In this document: piece after piece, positions 27,628-37,854 of the stretch
Layout: each line of letters starts with the position of its first letter
Position numbering within the stretch: position 1 is the first letter of the stretch
Assembly: GCA_910576125.1 (NCBI GenBank)
Contig: CAJTHM010000021.1
Span: 43,304 to 107,303 of the forward strand
Origin: Lachnospiraceae bacterium
GTDB lineage: Bacteria; Bacillota; Clostridia; Lachnospirales; Lachnospiraceae
Direction of reading: 5' to 3'
Length of the DNA stretch: 64,000 nt
Notes under the pieces: model-generated
What the model was told of the DNA's origin: nothing
Database searches by the model: none
The model's input: only the letters and a program-made list of their open reading frames with translations
Made by a program: the position numbers and the translations under genes

Positions 27628-27765
27628 TTGGGGTATCCTCCATTGCCTTTGATATTCATTTTATCTTCTCTCTCTGTAAAAGTAAAGTCGAATTGCTTGT
27701 GGTATCACAGGCATTGTGCTATAATGTGCCATATTACTTGTGGAAATAGAAGAAGGAATGTGGAG

Positions 27766-27911
27766 ATGAAAAAGCAGAGGATGATAAGCGGAGTGGTTCT
27801 GGGAATTCTTCCGCTGATTTAGGAGCTGTCCTGCTTGCGGAAAATGAACAGATAGCAGTCTATCGGTATGACGCGGCAGGCCGGAAAGAAGAGCAGAGGG
27901 AAAAAGGATAA
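27766..27911 (+). pseudogene. Possible frameshifted short ORF
   Basis: An ATG at 27766 with AAGGAA upstream opens MKKQRMISGVVLGILPLI and then stops at 27820. From 27822, two frames on, coding continues without stop as GAVLLAENEQIAVYRYDAAG to 27911. Joined, they would give a small protein of about 48 residues with one hydrophobic segment. It may be the broken start of a former membrane protein; no family is recognised. Confidence 0.3.
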
Positions 27912-27929
27912 GGGGGAAGTTGGCCTGAA

Positions 27930-29720
27930 ATGCAGGAAAAGACACCGCTGCATAACTGCGGCGAAAAATGGATTAATCGATTCTGCAGATTGCTCTGCTG
28001 GATAGACAGCAGGAAATTGTGGTGGGTTGGGATAGTATTGCTCGCCGCTGTCATGGTGCCCCATGTCCGGCTGGGGGAGGGCAGTGTGTTTGTGGTGCAT
28101 GACCAGCTGGACGAGTCCCTGATGAATTATGTGCTGACAGCCAGACATCCCGGCGAGGCCGTCATTCCGGAGATGCTGGGGGGAATCAGCGCCAGCGGAC
28201 TCCGGCCGGCCGCAGTGCTCTTCCTGCCGCTGTATCGGTTCCTGCCGGCTTTCCACGCTTTCATGGCCTCTTACGCCATTATGTTCCTGTGCGGCTTTTT
28301 GGGAATGTATCTGGCAGTTAAGAAGTTGACGGACAGCAGCATCCTGGCGGTGATTTCCGGGGGATGCTTTTGTATGCTGCCGGCGTATCCGATTTATGGG
28401 CTTACTCAGATGGGGCTGCCTTTATTGCTGTACGCATATCTATGTCTCAGAGAGAACAGGAGAGTGAAGACAGCCCTTATCCTGACGGTCTTCTTTGGAC
28501 TGACCAGCCATCTGGTGTGTACCGGCTACGGTGCCCTTGGCTTCTGGCTTCTTGGAATTTTATGGGACTTACTGCACAGGAAAAAGGCAGGGCGCAGCAT
28601 CATGGGCTTTGGCGCCCTCTTAGCCACCTACCTTGTGGCAAATTACCGGCTTTTTCTGGAATTGCTGCTGGGGCAGGGGAACTACGTGAGCCATCGGGAG
28701 GAACTGGTGAACGGAGAATTGCCTTTCTGGGAGACAGTGAGGGACGTGTTCCTCAACAGCGGACAACATGCGCCTTCGTATCACAGAGAGCTGATTCTGC
28801 CCATTGTGCTGGGGCTGCTGCTTTTCGGCTGCCTGTATCCCAGGCTGTGCGCCGAGGCGCGGAAAGACTATCAGCGCGCTCTTGCGGGTGTGGCTGTACT
28901 TGCGGGAATCGCGGTGTTCTATGGAATCTGCAAGTGGAAACCAGTGGTGGACTGGAAGAACAGCATGAGCGGGTTCCTGCGCTATTTTCAGGCGGAACGC
29001 TTTTATTGGTTCTATCCGGCGGGCTGGTATCTGGAACTTGCGCTGACTTTCAGTGTCTGGCGGCGGCAGCTGCAGGCGGGAGGGAAAAGCCGCAGGCCGG
29101 CGGCAGCGCTTGGCAGGGTATTGCTGCCCTGTCTGGTGCTGGCGGCAGTGATGCTGCCCCATGGGGATATGGTTCTGCACAATTCTTACTTCTATATGAA
29201 TGTGAACCAGTACAACAACGGCTCTGACATTACGGGATATATTTCCTGGGAGAGTTTTTACTCCGAAGAGCTGATGGCGCAGCTGGACGAGGCCATTGGC
29301 CGGGAGCCGGGCTCCTACCGGGTGGCCCATTTGGGCATCAGCCCCGCGCCTGCCCTGATGCACGGTTTCTATACGGTGGACGGCTACTCCAACAATTATC
29401 CGTTAGAGTACAAGCATGCTTTCCGACAGGTCATTGAGGCAGAACTGGACAAGGATGGGGAAAGCGAAGTATATTTTGACAAGTGGGGCAGCCGCTGCTA
29501 CCTGTTCAATTCCCAGACAGGCGGCTACTGGATGATGAAAAAAGACAGCAGTGTCCAATATGAAGGACTGGAGTTCGATATGGAGGCGCTGAAAGGCCTG
29601 GGCTGTGAGTACCTTTTTTCCGGAGGGGAGATCCTGGACGCGGAGAGGATGGGGCTTACCCCCATGGGATACTTCGAGACGGAGGATTCCTACTGGGGCA
29701 TCTGGCTGTATGCTCTGTAA
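27930..29720 (+). CDS. Polytopic membrane protein, DUF6044-like
   Basis: A 596-residue protein with about 11 membrane helices in the first 400 residues and a soluble C-terminal part. The segment FVVHDQLDESLMNYVLTAR after the first helix, followed by a long loop, resembles the DUF6044 family of Firmicutes (B. subtilis YkoS-like) from memory. The N-terminal loop acids suggest a GT-C fold. Function unknown. It starts 18 bases after the broken short ORF, with AAGGGGGAAG upstream. Confidence 0.55.
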   Translation: MQEKTPLHNCGEKWINRFCRLLCWIDSRKLWWVGIVLLAAVMVPHVRLGEGSVFVVHDQLDESLMNYVLTARHPGEAVIPEMLGGISASGLRPAAVLFLPLYRFLPAFHAFMASYAIMFLCGFLGMYLAVKKLTDSSILAVISGGCFCMLPAYPIYGLTQMGLPLLLYAYLCLRENRRVKTALILTVFFGLTSHLVCTGYGALGFWLLGILWDLLHRKKAGRSIMGFGALLATYLVANYRLFLELLLGQGNYVSHREELVNGELPFWETVRDVFLNSGQHAPSYHRELILPIVLGLLLFGCLYPRLCAEARKDYQRALAGVAVLAGIAVFYGICKWKPVVDWKNSMSGFLRYFQAERFYWFYPAGWYLELALTFSVWRRQLQAGGKSRRPAAALGRVLLPCLVLAAVMLPHGDMVLHNSYFYMNVNQYNNGSDITGYISWESFYSEELMAQLDEAIGREPGSYRVAHLGISPAPALMHGFYTVDGYSNNYPLEYKHAFRQVIEAELDKDGESEVYFDKWGSRCYLFNSQTGGYWMMKKDSSVQYEGLEFDMEALKGLGCEYLFSGGEILDAERMGLTPMGYFETEDSYWGIWLYAL

Positions 29721-29844
29721 GGCTGCCTGTAACCAAGCGATTCTATGATATATTTGCTATATGCAATTATGACTATAAGAAAGGCTTTCTTCTGGAAAAT
29801 ATTCATAAAAAATCAGAAAACAAACGAAAAATAACAATAAAAAC

Positions 29845-29872
29845 TTGAACATATATCAAAATGTGCTATAAT
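29845..29872 (+). promoter_or_regulatory. Promoter of the first GH38 gene
   Basis: TTGAAC (29845-29850), 16 bases, TATAAT (29867-29872). It lies in a strongly AT-rich strip (29750-29920) about 110 bases before the start. Confidence 0.7.
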
Positions 29873-29979
29873 ACCATCATGTCCTACATGTCAAACAATA
29901 CATACTCAGAAACTTTGCTTTGAATCGGGATTATGACAACGGAGCCAGAAAAGGATGGCTCGGCGCACAGGAGGTTGCT

Positions 29980-32829
29980 ATGGCAAGTATTGTTGAGAAA
30001 TTTGTAAAACTGAAGACATCCATCGGCGGGAACCGGGAGAAGACCAGATACGAAGATACTTTCGGAATGCCAAAAGAAGAACAGGCCCATATCACGCGCC
30101 CCAATAAGGCGAACAACAGAATCATCAGCGAACTGGAGTTTGCCATCCATGTCTCGGAGGAGGCGCAGGGGCGCTATATGGGTGTCCTGGAGCAGGCATT
30201 GGATTTCCTGCTGGAGAAGATAGACGCCCAGGGCGTCCTCACCAATCAGGACTGCGCCGCGGCGGAGGAGATCCTGGCCCCTATGGCGGAGGAGGCGAAG
30301 AGCTACAAGCTGATTCTGGCTGCCCATGCCCATATCGACATGAACTGGATGTGGAGCTTCAATGAGACCGTGGCGATAACCCTGGCTACGTTTCGCTCCA
30401 TCCTGAATATCATGGATCAGTACCCTGAATTCACCTATTCCCAGTCCCAGGGCGCGGTATACAAAATCGTGGAGGAATACGATCCGGAACTGATGGAGGA
30501 AGTCAGGAAGAGAATCGCGGAGGGCCGCTGGGAAGTGACCGCCACCGCCTGGGTGGAGACGGACAAGAACATGCCCACGGGAGAGTCCCTGCTGCGCCAT
30601 ATCCAGTACACAAAGGAGTACATGGAGCAGGTATGGGGCGTGGACAGGATGGAAGTGGATTTTTCGCCGGATACTTTCGGACACAGCGCCAATGTGCCTG
30701 AAATCGACAGGTTCGGCGAGGTGAAATACTATTATCACTGCCGGGGGAACGGAGGAAAGGAAATCCTCTACCGCTACAAGGCGCCCTCGGGAAAAGAAGT
30801 CCTGACCTACAGGGAGCCCAACTGGTACAATGGCGCGATTACGCCCCACATGGCGGCAGGGTTCCCGGAGATCAGCAGGCGCTGCATGGGACTGCGCACG
30901 GGCCTGGTGGTCTACGGCGTGGGAGACCACGGCGGCGGCCCTACCAGGAGGGATGTGGAGCGGGCCCTGGAGATGATGGAATGGCCCATTTACCCTCAGA
31001 TAAAGTTCGGCACTTTCCATGAGTTCTTCCATGAGGCGGAAAGCGTGTGGGAGAAGCTGCCGGTAGTGGACCATGAATTGAACTACTTTGCCCCCGGCTG
31101 CTACACCACCCAGAGCCGGATCAAGAGAGGGAACCGCCGCCTGGAGGCATCTCTGCTGGATGCGGAGGCCATGTCCGCCATGGCGGGAAAGCTGACCGGC
31201 TTCGACTTTGCGAAAGAGAAAATGGAGAAAGCATGGAGGGATGTGCTGTTCACCCATTTCCATGATATCCTCACCGGATCCTGCGTGCAGGATTCCAGGG
31301 AACACGCCATGGGGCTGTTCCAGACCTCCATGGCCACAGCCAATACCCAGATTCAGAATGCCATGGCCTCCATCGGCCGCAATATCGACACATCCTCCAT
31401 CAAGGTGGACGTAGATCCCTATTACAGCCAGTCCGAGGGAGCGGGCGCAGGCTACGGAATCGAGAACTTCGTGGGCGTACCCAGCACCGAGCGGGGCGGC
31501 GGGCACACGCGTATCTTCCATATCTTCAACACCCTGACATGGGAGCGGAGCCAGGCGGCGGAGCTCACCGTCTGGGACTGGACGGGGGATCTGCGCCGTA
31601 TCCGCGTGACGGATCAGGCGGGAAAAGAAATCCAATGCCAGCTGCTGGACGAGGAGATGCAGCAGTACTGGGATCACAAGTATATCCGCGTGCTGGTGGA
31701 CGTGACGGTGCCGGCCCTTGGATATACCACGGTGGTGCTCTCCGAGAAAGAGGCGGAAAAGTATCCTGCCTATCTGCAGGAGCGGGAGCATGTGGCCAAG
31801 ATGTTTGACGATTATGAACTTGAAAATGAACGGCTTGCCGTCAGGATAGCCTCCTCGTCAGGGCGCATCGTATCTTTGGTTGACAAGGAGACCGGCGCGG
31901 AGCTGGTGGGATGTGACCGCGGCGCGGGCTTTACCTATATCGAGACGGAAACCGCTACCTCCAGCGCGTGGAATATCGGCAGATATATCCGCGAGTTCCC
32001 TGTGGACCGCTGTCTGAGGACAGAGCGCGTGGCCGATGGCCCTCTGCGTGGGAGCGTGAAAGTGACCTGGCAGGTGGCGAATTCCAAGATAGAGACTATA
32101 TACAGCCTGGATAAATATCAGTCCGCGGTGCGGATGGAGGTGAAAGCGGACTGGCATGAGTCGGGAAGCGAGATTATCCCGGTTCTGGATTACCGTATCC
32201 CTCTGTCCTACGAGCCGGAGGATTATCAGTATGATATCCCCGCGGGCGTCATCCGCAGAAGCGCCCTGCACAATGATGTGCCCGGCCTGCAGTACGGCCT
32301 GGCCAGGAGGCAGGAGAACGCTTGCGCCATCCTGATCAGCGACAGCAAATACGGCTACAGGGCGGAGGGGCAGAAGCTTGCCCTGACTCTGATTAACAGC
32401 TCTACCAGCCCGGATCCCTATCCGGAGAGGGGGATTCACAACATCACCCTGTGGCTGGGAGCCTGCGGCGCGGACGCCAAAGAGGCGGAGCAGATGGCCG
32501 TATCCTGCAACCACGCGCCTTTCTATCAGCCCTCCAACGCCCATCACGGCACGTTGCCCATGGAAAGCAGTTTCCTCAAGGCCGCGGCGGACCATACGGT
32601 GATTTCAGCCGTGCTGCCCGGGGAGGACGGCAGCGTATTGGTTCGGGCCTATGAGACGTCAGGAGAGAAAGAGGCGGTCAGCCTGCGCTTTGCCGCGGAC
32701 GTGGCGAAAGCAAAAGCGGTCAACCTGTTCGGCAAGGAGCAGGACGCGGAGGTGACGGTTTCCGGAAACCAGGTCACATTCGCGGTGGAGCCCTACGCGC
32801 TGGCTGAAGTGGAGATTCGTTTTGCCTGA
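29980..32829 (+). CDS. GH38 alpha-mannosidase (949 residues)
   Basis: A zinc-dependent retaining alpha-mannosidase. The metal-binding HxD is H118/D120 (AHAHIDMNWMW), the nucleophile Asp is D231 in FSPDTFGHS, and the second metal site is HFHDILTGSCVQDS. The catalytic domain starts about residue 108, after a short N-terminal region, so this is the shorter bacterial type and differs from the 1043-residue GH38 at 48 kb. No signal peptide. ATG at 29980 follows AGGAGG; a longer frame to 29920 has no site. It has its own promoter. Confidence 0.93.
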   Translation: MASIVEKFVKLKTSIGGNREKTRYEDTFGMPKEEQAHITRPNKANNRIISELEFAIHVSEEAQGRYMGVLEQALDFLLEKIDAQGVLTNQDCAAAEEILAPMAEEAKSYKLILAAHAHIDMNWMWSFNETVAITLATFRSILNIMDQYPEFTYSQSQGAVYKIVEEYDPELMEEVRKRIAEGRWEVTATAWVETDKNMPTGESLLRHIQYTKEYMEQVWGVDRMEVDFSPDTFGHSANVPEIDRFGEVKYYYHCRGNGGKEILYRYKAPSGKEVLTYREPNWYNGAITPHMAAGFPEISRRCMGLRTGLVVYGVGDHGGGPTRRDVERALEMMEWPIYPQIKFGTFHEFFHEAESVWEKLPVVDHELNYFAPGCYTTQSRIKRGNRRLEASLLDAEAMSAMAGKLTGFDFAKEKMEKAWRDVLFTHFHDILTGSCVQDSREHAMGLFQTSMATANTQIQNAMASIGRNIDTSSIKVDVDPYYSQSEGAGAGYGIENFVGVPSTERGGGHTRIFHIFNTLTWERSQAAELTVWDWTGDLRRIRVTDQAGKEIQCQLLDEEMQQYWDHKYIRVLVDVTVPALGYTTVVLSEKEAEKYPAYLQEREHVAKMFDDYELENERLAVRIASSSGRIVSLVDKETGAELVGCDRGAGFTYIETETATSSAWNIGRYIREFPVDRCLRTERVADGPLRGSVKVTWQVANSKIETIYSLDKYQSAVRMEVKADWHESGSEIIPVLDYRIPLSYEPEDYQYDIPAGVIRRSALHNDVPGLQYGLARRQENACAILISDSKYGYRAEGQKLALTLINSSTSPDPYPERGIHNITLWLGACGADAKEAEQMAVSCNHAPFYQPSNAHHGTLPMESSFLKAAADHTVISAVLPGEDGSVLVRAYETSGEKEAVSLRFAADVAKAKAVNLFGKEQDAEVTVSGNQVTFAVEPYALAEVEIRFA

Positions 32830-32887
32830 TGGGCGGAAGACAGATTTGATATGACAGAATAGAAAGAGAGGAAACTGGCATTTCGTT

Positions 32888-32917
32888 GCGTGCTGTTATA
32901 AGTTTATGACAGCACGC
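32888..32917. repeat. Hairpin between GH38 and ABC exporter genes
   Basis: Perfect 9-bp arms GCGTGCTGT and ACAGCACGC around a 12-base loop. No T-run follows, so simple termination is doubtful. It may end the GH38 message or control the ABC pair, whose start is 32 bases on. Confidence 0.5.
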
Positions 32918-32948
32918 TTAGTATTATAGGGAAAGGGAAGGGGCAAAA

Positions 32949-34793
32949 TTGAAAACGAAAGAAGTAATCTGGCGCATCATAAAGTTTTTTTACAAGAAAA
33001 TGCCGGCAGCCAGTGTTCTTTCCACGCTGGCATATGTGCTGGAGAATTTTCACGCAACAATCATGACGGTTTTGTCCGCATATTTTTTTGAAGAAGCTTA
33101 TGGATATCTGGCAGGCAGTGGAAATGCTCAGGCCCTGTGGGGATGCGCGGCGCTGATTATCGGGTATTATTTGGTTTATCATATTGTGTATTCTCTGTCG
33201 AGTATCTGCATTAATGCCGGGGTCTATGAAAAGGCCCTGCACCTGTTGAATGACGACCTCGTTGAAACAGTATCAGGGATTTCGCTGATTCAGTTTGAAG
33301 ACGAGGAAACTCTCAAATGTAGAAAACGGGCAGAGGAATGTGTGAAAAATGAAAGGATACCGGGAATCTTTATGCTGACGACAGTGTTGATGACTTCAAT
33401 AGCGGGGATTTTTTCATTGCTTGTAACCCTGGGGCTTTATCATCCTCTGCTGCCGATTGTGGCAGCCGCCAGTGTGGCGCAGTTTTTCCTGTCGGATTGG
33501 CTGCTGGAAAAAGAGGGCTATCGGTTGGAAGTGGCTTTGACACAAAAAAGAAGAAAGAGGGACTATATATGGTCGCTGTTTACGGATTTGGCGAGCGTCC
33601 GGGAAATGCGGGTCATGGGATTTACCGGCTATCTGGCGGAACGTTGGAAAACGGAGCGTGATGCGGTGAATGAGAAGCAATGGGAACTGGACAGGAAGAA
33701 GTCGCGCTATCATTTATTGTGTGATGCGATAATGACATTCGGGTATTTAACGGGTGTGGTGCTTTGTGTATTCTTGCTGCGCAAGAATGTGATATCCGTC
33801 GGGGTATTCGGTGCGTGTCTGGTTGCGTTTGCCAGTGTTCAGAAAGCCGTTGGCAATTTTTTCAGCTCTGTCGGGAGGCTTCCGGGTTTTGTGAGCCTGG
33901 CGGCGGATTATTTTACTTTCATAGATAAAAGGGGTGTGCAGGAGAGCAAATTACCGAAACTGCAGGAGAGGATTGAAACCATTGAAGTAAAAAACGTGGA
34001 TTTCCGGTATCCTCATAGCCAGAAGCTGTCGGTAAGGGGCGCATCACTGACGATACGCCGGGGTGAGGTAATCTCCCTGATCGGAGTCAACGGAAGTGGG
34101 AAAACGACTCTTGTAAAACTAATCCTGGGGATATACAATCCTGCGCAGGGAGAAGTCCTCTATAATGGTATAGACTTGGAAGGTCTGGACAAAAGTTCCA
34201 TATACCAGCATACGGCGTTGTTATCGCAAGATTTTGCATTGTATCCGCTATCTCTTGATGAAAATATTGCTCTGGCAGATTTAAGTCATGTTGATGAAAA
34301 AGACCGTATCCAAGATGCATTAAAGCGGACCCACATGGATGGTGTGAGGGAGCGGACCACCGGAGAAGATGGGATTCTGGGGAAAGAGTTCGGGGGATTG
34401 GAGTTTTCCGGAGGACAGAAGCAGCGTCTGGCATTGAGCAGGGTATTATTTGCGGACAGGGAACTGATTATTCTGGATGAACCGACTTCCGCATTGGATC
34501 CTCTTCAGGAAAATGCGATATTGGAGGAATTCCTCCGGCTGGCGGCGGGGCGCACGACCATTATCATTTCGCACCGCGTGGGACTGTGCCGGTATGTCGA
34601 TAAAATCGCTGTAATGAAAGGCGGAACAGTAATAGAATGCGGAACCCATGAGGAATTGATGGCAGAAAAAGGAGAATACGCGCTGCTTTATGATACGCAG
34701 AGCAAGTGGTACTTGGATTCCGCGGCATCCGATGATGAGAGGAACTGTAATGGTAAATTTTTTCGGTCAGACAATGTTGGAGAGGTGCTATAG
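32949..34793 (+). CDS. ABC exporter subunit (permease-ATPase fusion) A
   Basis: A 614-residue type IV ABC half-transporter: six membrane helices in residues 1-320, then an ATPase with Walker A GVNGSGKTT, signature FSGGQKQRLALSR, Walker B LIILDEPTSALD and switch ISHR. All catalytic residues are canonical. The start is a TTG preceded by AAGGGG. It pairs with the next gene, 34 bases on. The helix arrangement resembles peptide and lantibiotic exporters, but no precursor peptide gene was seen nearby. The two genes are visibly more AT-rich than their neighbours, a sign of transfer. Confidence 0.85.
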   Translation: MKTKEVIWRIIKFFYKKMPAASVLSTLAYVLENFHATIMTVLSAYFFEEAYGYLAGSGNAQALWGCAALIIGYYLVYHIVYSLSSICINAGVYEKALHLLNDDLVETVSGISLIQFEDEETLKCRKRAEECVKNERIPGIFMLTTVLMTSIAGIFSLLVTLGLYHPLLPIVAAASVAQFFLSDWLLEKEGYRLEVALTQKRRKRDYIWSLFTDLASVREMRVMGFTGYLAERWKTERDAVNEKQWELDRKKSRYHLLCDAIMTFGYLTGVVLCVFLLRKNVISVGVFGACLVAFASVQKAVGNFFSSVGRLPGFVSLAADYFTFIDKRGVQESKLPKLQERIETIEVKNVDFRYPHSQKLSVRGASLTIRRGEVISLIGVNGSGKTTLVKLILGIYNPAQGEVLYNGIDLEGLDKSSIYQHTALLSQDFALYPLSLDENIALADLSHVDEKDRIQDALKRTHMDGVRERTTGEDGILGKEFGGLEFSGGQKQRLALSRVLFADRELIILDEPTSALDPLQENAILEEFLRLAAGRTTIIISHRVGLCRYVDKIAVMKGGTVIECGTHEELMAEKGEYALLYDTQSKWYLDSAASDDERNCNGKFFRSDNVGEVL

Positions 34794-34827
34794 ATAGGAT
34801 ATCAACTTTAATCCAAGAGGTGCAATT

Positions 34828-36582
34828 ATGAAAAAATCAAAGCAAATGATAATTTTCAAGATCCTTTTTCAGGCATGCGGAAAAGAAATGGCGGGATATT
34901 TGCTTACGATGGTATGTACTGCATTCTCGGGTCCGGCAATGCTCTTTTTCAGAGGAAGGGTTATAGACGCTGCAATATCCGAAAAAGGGATTCTGCTGTT
35001 GGAAATGTTGTATTTCGGTGCTGTTGCTTTCTTGACCTTTTTAATCACCTACGAGAATAGTATGGGAAAGCAAAGGATGAAAAGGAAGCTTTATGGACAA
35101 TTTTCAGCGAAAGTTTTGGAGAAGTTTTCTAAAATCCAGTATTCAGCGTATGAGTCGGAGCAGACCCTTGACATCATAAAGCGTATGGGGAACGCGCCCC
35201 AAGAAAATATTTTGCAATTTTTCAATGCTTTTTTGGAATTGTTTTCTGAAATAATTAGCGCGCTTTGTTATGCCGCTGTTTTCGCAAGCCTATCTGTCTG
35301 GTGCATGATATTGGGACTGTTAGCTTTTGGGGTCATGTTGTTCTTTGATTTCAGGCGGATGCGCATCATGGCAAATTTGTATGACGAACAGACACAAGAG
35401 GAGCGCTTGATGGAAAGCTATGAGCAGATGCTGGGGAACAAGGCGGTGGTGTATGATTTGCGGGTGGCAGACGCAGTAGATTTTTTGCTGAAAAAGAGAA
35501 AGGAACTATCCGATTCGATTGTGAAAGAGCGCTATCGCCGGACGATACAGTCACAGCTTGTTTATGAATATGGCGACCTGGTGGTAGTGGCGTGGATGGC
35601 GATTGTTCTGCTTTTTCTGGTGGATTCCTTTATAAAAGGGGCTCTTACAATCGGTCTGTTCATTACTCTGGTTGGCGCGCTTCAGCAGATAATAGATTCT
35701 TTCCGTAAGATTGGGGATGAGTATTCCGAACTACAGCGGCGGATTATGTTTGTGGACTACTATCTGTCGTTTATGCGGCTGGAGGAGACGGCTGAGAGAG
35801 GATCCGGGGATTTAGAACTGGAGGAAGAGGGCGTTCGCTTTGAACATGTGACCTTTACCTATCCGGGAAAAACGGAGCCGGCACTGCGGGATGTAAGCTT
35901 TGTGATGAAGCCTCGGACAAGGATGGCGCTGGTAGGGGAGAACGGGTCTGGAAAATCCACGCTGATAAAGTTGATGTGCGGTCTGTACAAACCAGATTCT
36001 GGAAGGATATTAATCAACGGTCGTGATACGGCAGCGCTGGATTCCAGGGCCTTAATCCGGAATTTTAGCGTCATTTTCCAGGATTATGGAAGGTATTTTT
36101 TTACGGTACAGGAGAATGTGGAATTGGGTGATATTGATAAAATGAGCCGCTCCCAGGAACAGAGAGAACCGGAAGTGAAAGCGGCGCTGCATGAGGGTCT
36201 GTCCGATGAACTGGCCGAGAGGCTGCGGCAGCCGTTAGGGAACCTTTCGGAGGACGGCATCGAACTCTCGGGAGGACAGTGGCAGAGGCTGGCTTTATCC
36301 AGAGCCTGTTACCGGGATAGTGAGATTTTGATATTGGATGAGCCGACTGCTTCGCTGGATCCGGTTGCGGAAAATGAGTTATATGCGAATTTTATCGAGA
36401 TGATGAAAAACCGATCATGTATCCTGATTTCGCACAGGCTGGCTGTGGCCAGATATGTAGATCGAATATTAGTCTTGCAGAGAGGGGAATTGATTGAAGA
36501 CGGAGACCATGAATCGCTTATGAGAAAAAATGGTGCGTATGCGTCAATGTATTATGCACAAAGCCATTGGTACATAATATAA
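34828..36582 (+). CDS. ABC exporter subunit (permease-ATPase fusion) B
   Basis: A 584-residue partner of the previous subunit. The ATPase shows GENGSGKST, LSGGQWQRLALSR, ILILDEPTASLD and ISHRL, all intact, so both sites of a heterodimer could hydrolyse ATP. AAGAGG precedes the ATG. The C-terminal end (YAQSHWYII) parallels that of subunit A (YDTQSKWYL), showing common ancestry. Substrate unknown. Confidence 0.85.
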   Translation: MKKSKQMIIFKILFQACGKEMAGYLLTMVCTAFSGPAMLFFRGRVIDAAISEKGILLLEMLYFGAVAFLTFLITYENSMGKQRMKRKLYGQFSAKVLEKFSKIQYSAYESEQTLDIIKRMGNAPQENILQFFNAFLELFSEIISALCYAAVFASLSVWCMILGLLAFGVMLFFDFRRMRIMANLYDEQTQEERLMESYEQMLGNKAVVYDLRVADAVDFLLKKRKELSDSIVKERYRRTIQSQLVYEYGDLVVVAWMAIVLLFLVDSFIKGALTIGLFITLVGALQQIIDSFRKIGDEYSELQRRIMFVDYYLSFMRLEETAERGSGDLELEEEGVRFEHVTFTYPGKTEPALRDVSFVMKPRTRMALVGENGSGKSTLIKLMCGLYKPDSGRILINGRDTAALDSRALIRNFSVIFQDYGRYFFTVQENVELGDIDKMSRSQEQREPEVKAALHEGLSDELAERLRQPLGNLSEDGIELSGGQWQRLALSRACYRDSEILILDEPTASLDPVAENELYANFIEMMKNRSCILISHRLAVARYVDRILVLQRGELIEDGDHESLMRKNGAYASMYYAQSHWYII

Positions 36583-36585
36583 CAA

Positions 36586-36643
36586 AAACATTCCCACAAG
36601 AAGATGCAATATTCAGAGAACACGGATTCTTGTGGGAATGTTT
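36586..36643 (-). terminator. Terminator of the gntR-type gene
   Basis: A perfect 17-bp stem (36586-36602 with 36627-36643, arms beginning AAACATTCCCACAAG) and a 24-base loop. In the minus direction it is followed by GTTTTTGTT. It may also block read-through from the convergent ABC genes. Confidence 0.85.
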
Positions 36644-36650
36644 GGCGCAG

Positions 36651-37781
36651 TCAGAACACCACAGACGCCGTGGACTGATGAATCTCCAGGGAAGGGGTGA
36701 TGACCTTGTGGTAAATGCCCATGTCGTTCTGCTCCAGCCGCCTGCGCAGGAGAAGCCCCGCCTCCTGGCCCATAAGGTGCTCGGACTGGTTGATATGGGT
36801 GTAAAAGTCCGGGTTCCTGGTCTTGGATATGGGCTGGTCAAATGAGACCAGGGAGACAGCTTTCGGAACGTCCAGGTTCAGCGACGCGCACAGTTCGTCC
36901 AGATAGACGCAGGTGTTGCACTCGGCGGCTATGAAAGCGGTGATTTTTTCTTCCCTGACCAGTCTGTTTACCAGTTCCCGGTAGTAATTGGTATCATGGC
37001 TGCCCACACGCTCCACCGCCTGTATGGCGCTCTCCGGCATGTTCAGGCTCTCGGCGGTGCTCATGATTCCTTCCATCCTGCGCTTGACGGAAAAGGTGTA
37101 CCTGTCCGAAGAGGTGACGAAAGCGATGCGCTGGTGTCCCAGCTCGTACAGATGTCTGACGCACAGCTCCCCGGATTTCCCGTTGTCCGCGATGACATGG
37201 CTGGTGTTCAGGCGCGGCAGATAGCGGTCCAGGAGCACCAGAGGGTATTTCTGCAGATTCATCAGCAAAAGCTCATTGCTGAAAAAGGGCTGATCCTGGG
37301 GAAACAGGATGATGCCCGCGATATTCGTCTCCAGGCAGCGCTTCAACAGATAGTTCTCTATCTGCGGATTCTGGCTCTGGAAAAAATGGCAGATATATTC
37401 ATTCGGAGGAAAAGCCGACAGGACGCCGTTCATCATGGACAGCGAGAACATATCCCTGACCGTGGGTATGATGCAGGCGATCTCGGGCAGGTGTTCCATG
37501 CTCCCGGTGCTTTCTGCCGGTATCTTTACCTCATTGGAAAGGGAGGGCGGCACCTGCGCCCGCGATACGAAGCTTCCCTTGTTGGGGAAACGCTCTATCA
37601 GCCCCTCGTTCTTTAGCTCGCCCAGGGCCTTGGAGACCGTGATGCGGCTTACCTGATAATGCTGCATGAGCTCGTGCTCTGTGGGGAGCCTGTCTCCGGG
37701 GGCCAGAAGGCTGGTCTTGATCTGGTGCAGAATATCTTCTTTTATTTTCTGATACATGGGCTGATTCATGATATCCGCCAT
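36651..37781 (-). CDS. GntR-HTH/LacI-type sugar-responsive regulator
   Basis: A 376-residue chimeric regulator. Residues 5-72 are a GntR winged helix (PMYQKIKEDILHQIKTSLLAPGDRLP region, RITVSKALGELKNEGLIER). From residue 98 a LacI/GalR periplasmic-binding-type domain follows (IACIIPT, GIILFPQ, HVIADNGKSGELCVRHLYELGHQRIAFV). This is the AraR architecture. It is divergent from the sugar importer operon, so it very likely controls that operon in response to an imported sugar. Candidate sites in the 346-base gap are listed separately. Confidence 0.9.
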   Translation of the reverse strand: MADIMNQPMYQKIKEDILHQIKTSLLAPGDRLPTEHELMQHYQVSRITVSKALGELKNEGLIERFPNKGSFVSRAQVPPSLSNEVKIPAESTGSMEHLPEIACIIPTVRDMFSLSMMNGVLSAFPPNEYICHFFQSQNPQIENYLLKRCLETNIAGIILFPQDQPFFSNELLLMNLQKYPLVLLDRYLPRLNTSHVIADNGKSGELCVRHLYELGHQRIAFVTSSDRYTFSVKRRMEGIMSTAESLNMPESAIQAVERVGSHDTNYYRELVNRLVREEKITAFIAAECNTCVYLDELCASLNLDVPKAVSLVSFDQPISKTRNPDFYTHINQSEHLMGQEAGLLLRRRLEQNDMGIYHKVITPSLEIHQSTASVVF

Positions 37782-37854
37782 AGAACAATCCCTCCTTTGT
37801 AATCCCGAATCAGATGAAGCAAGTAGTTCCCCTTTAAATATACCTCATTGATAT

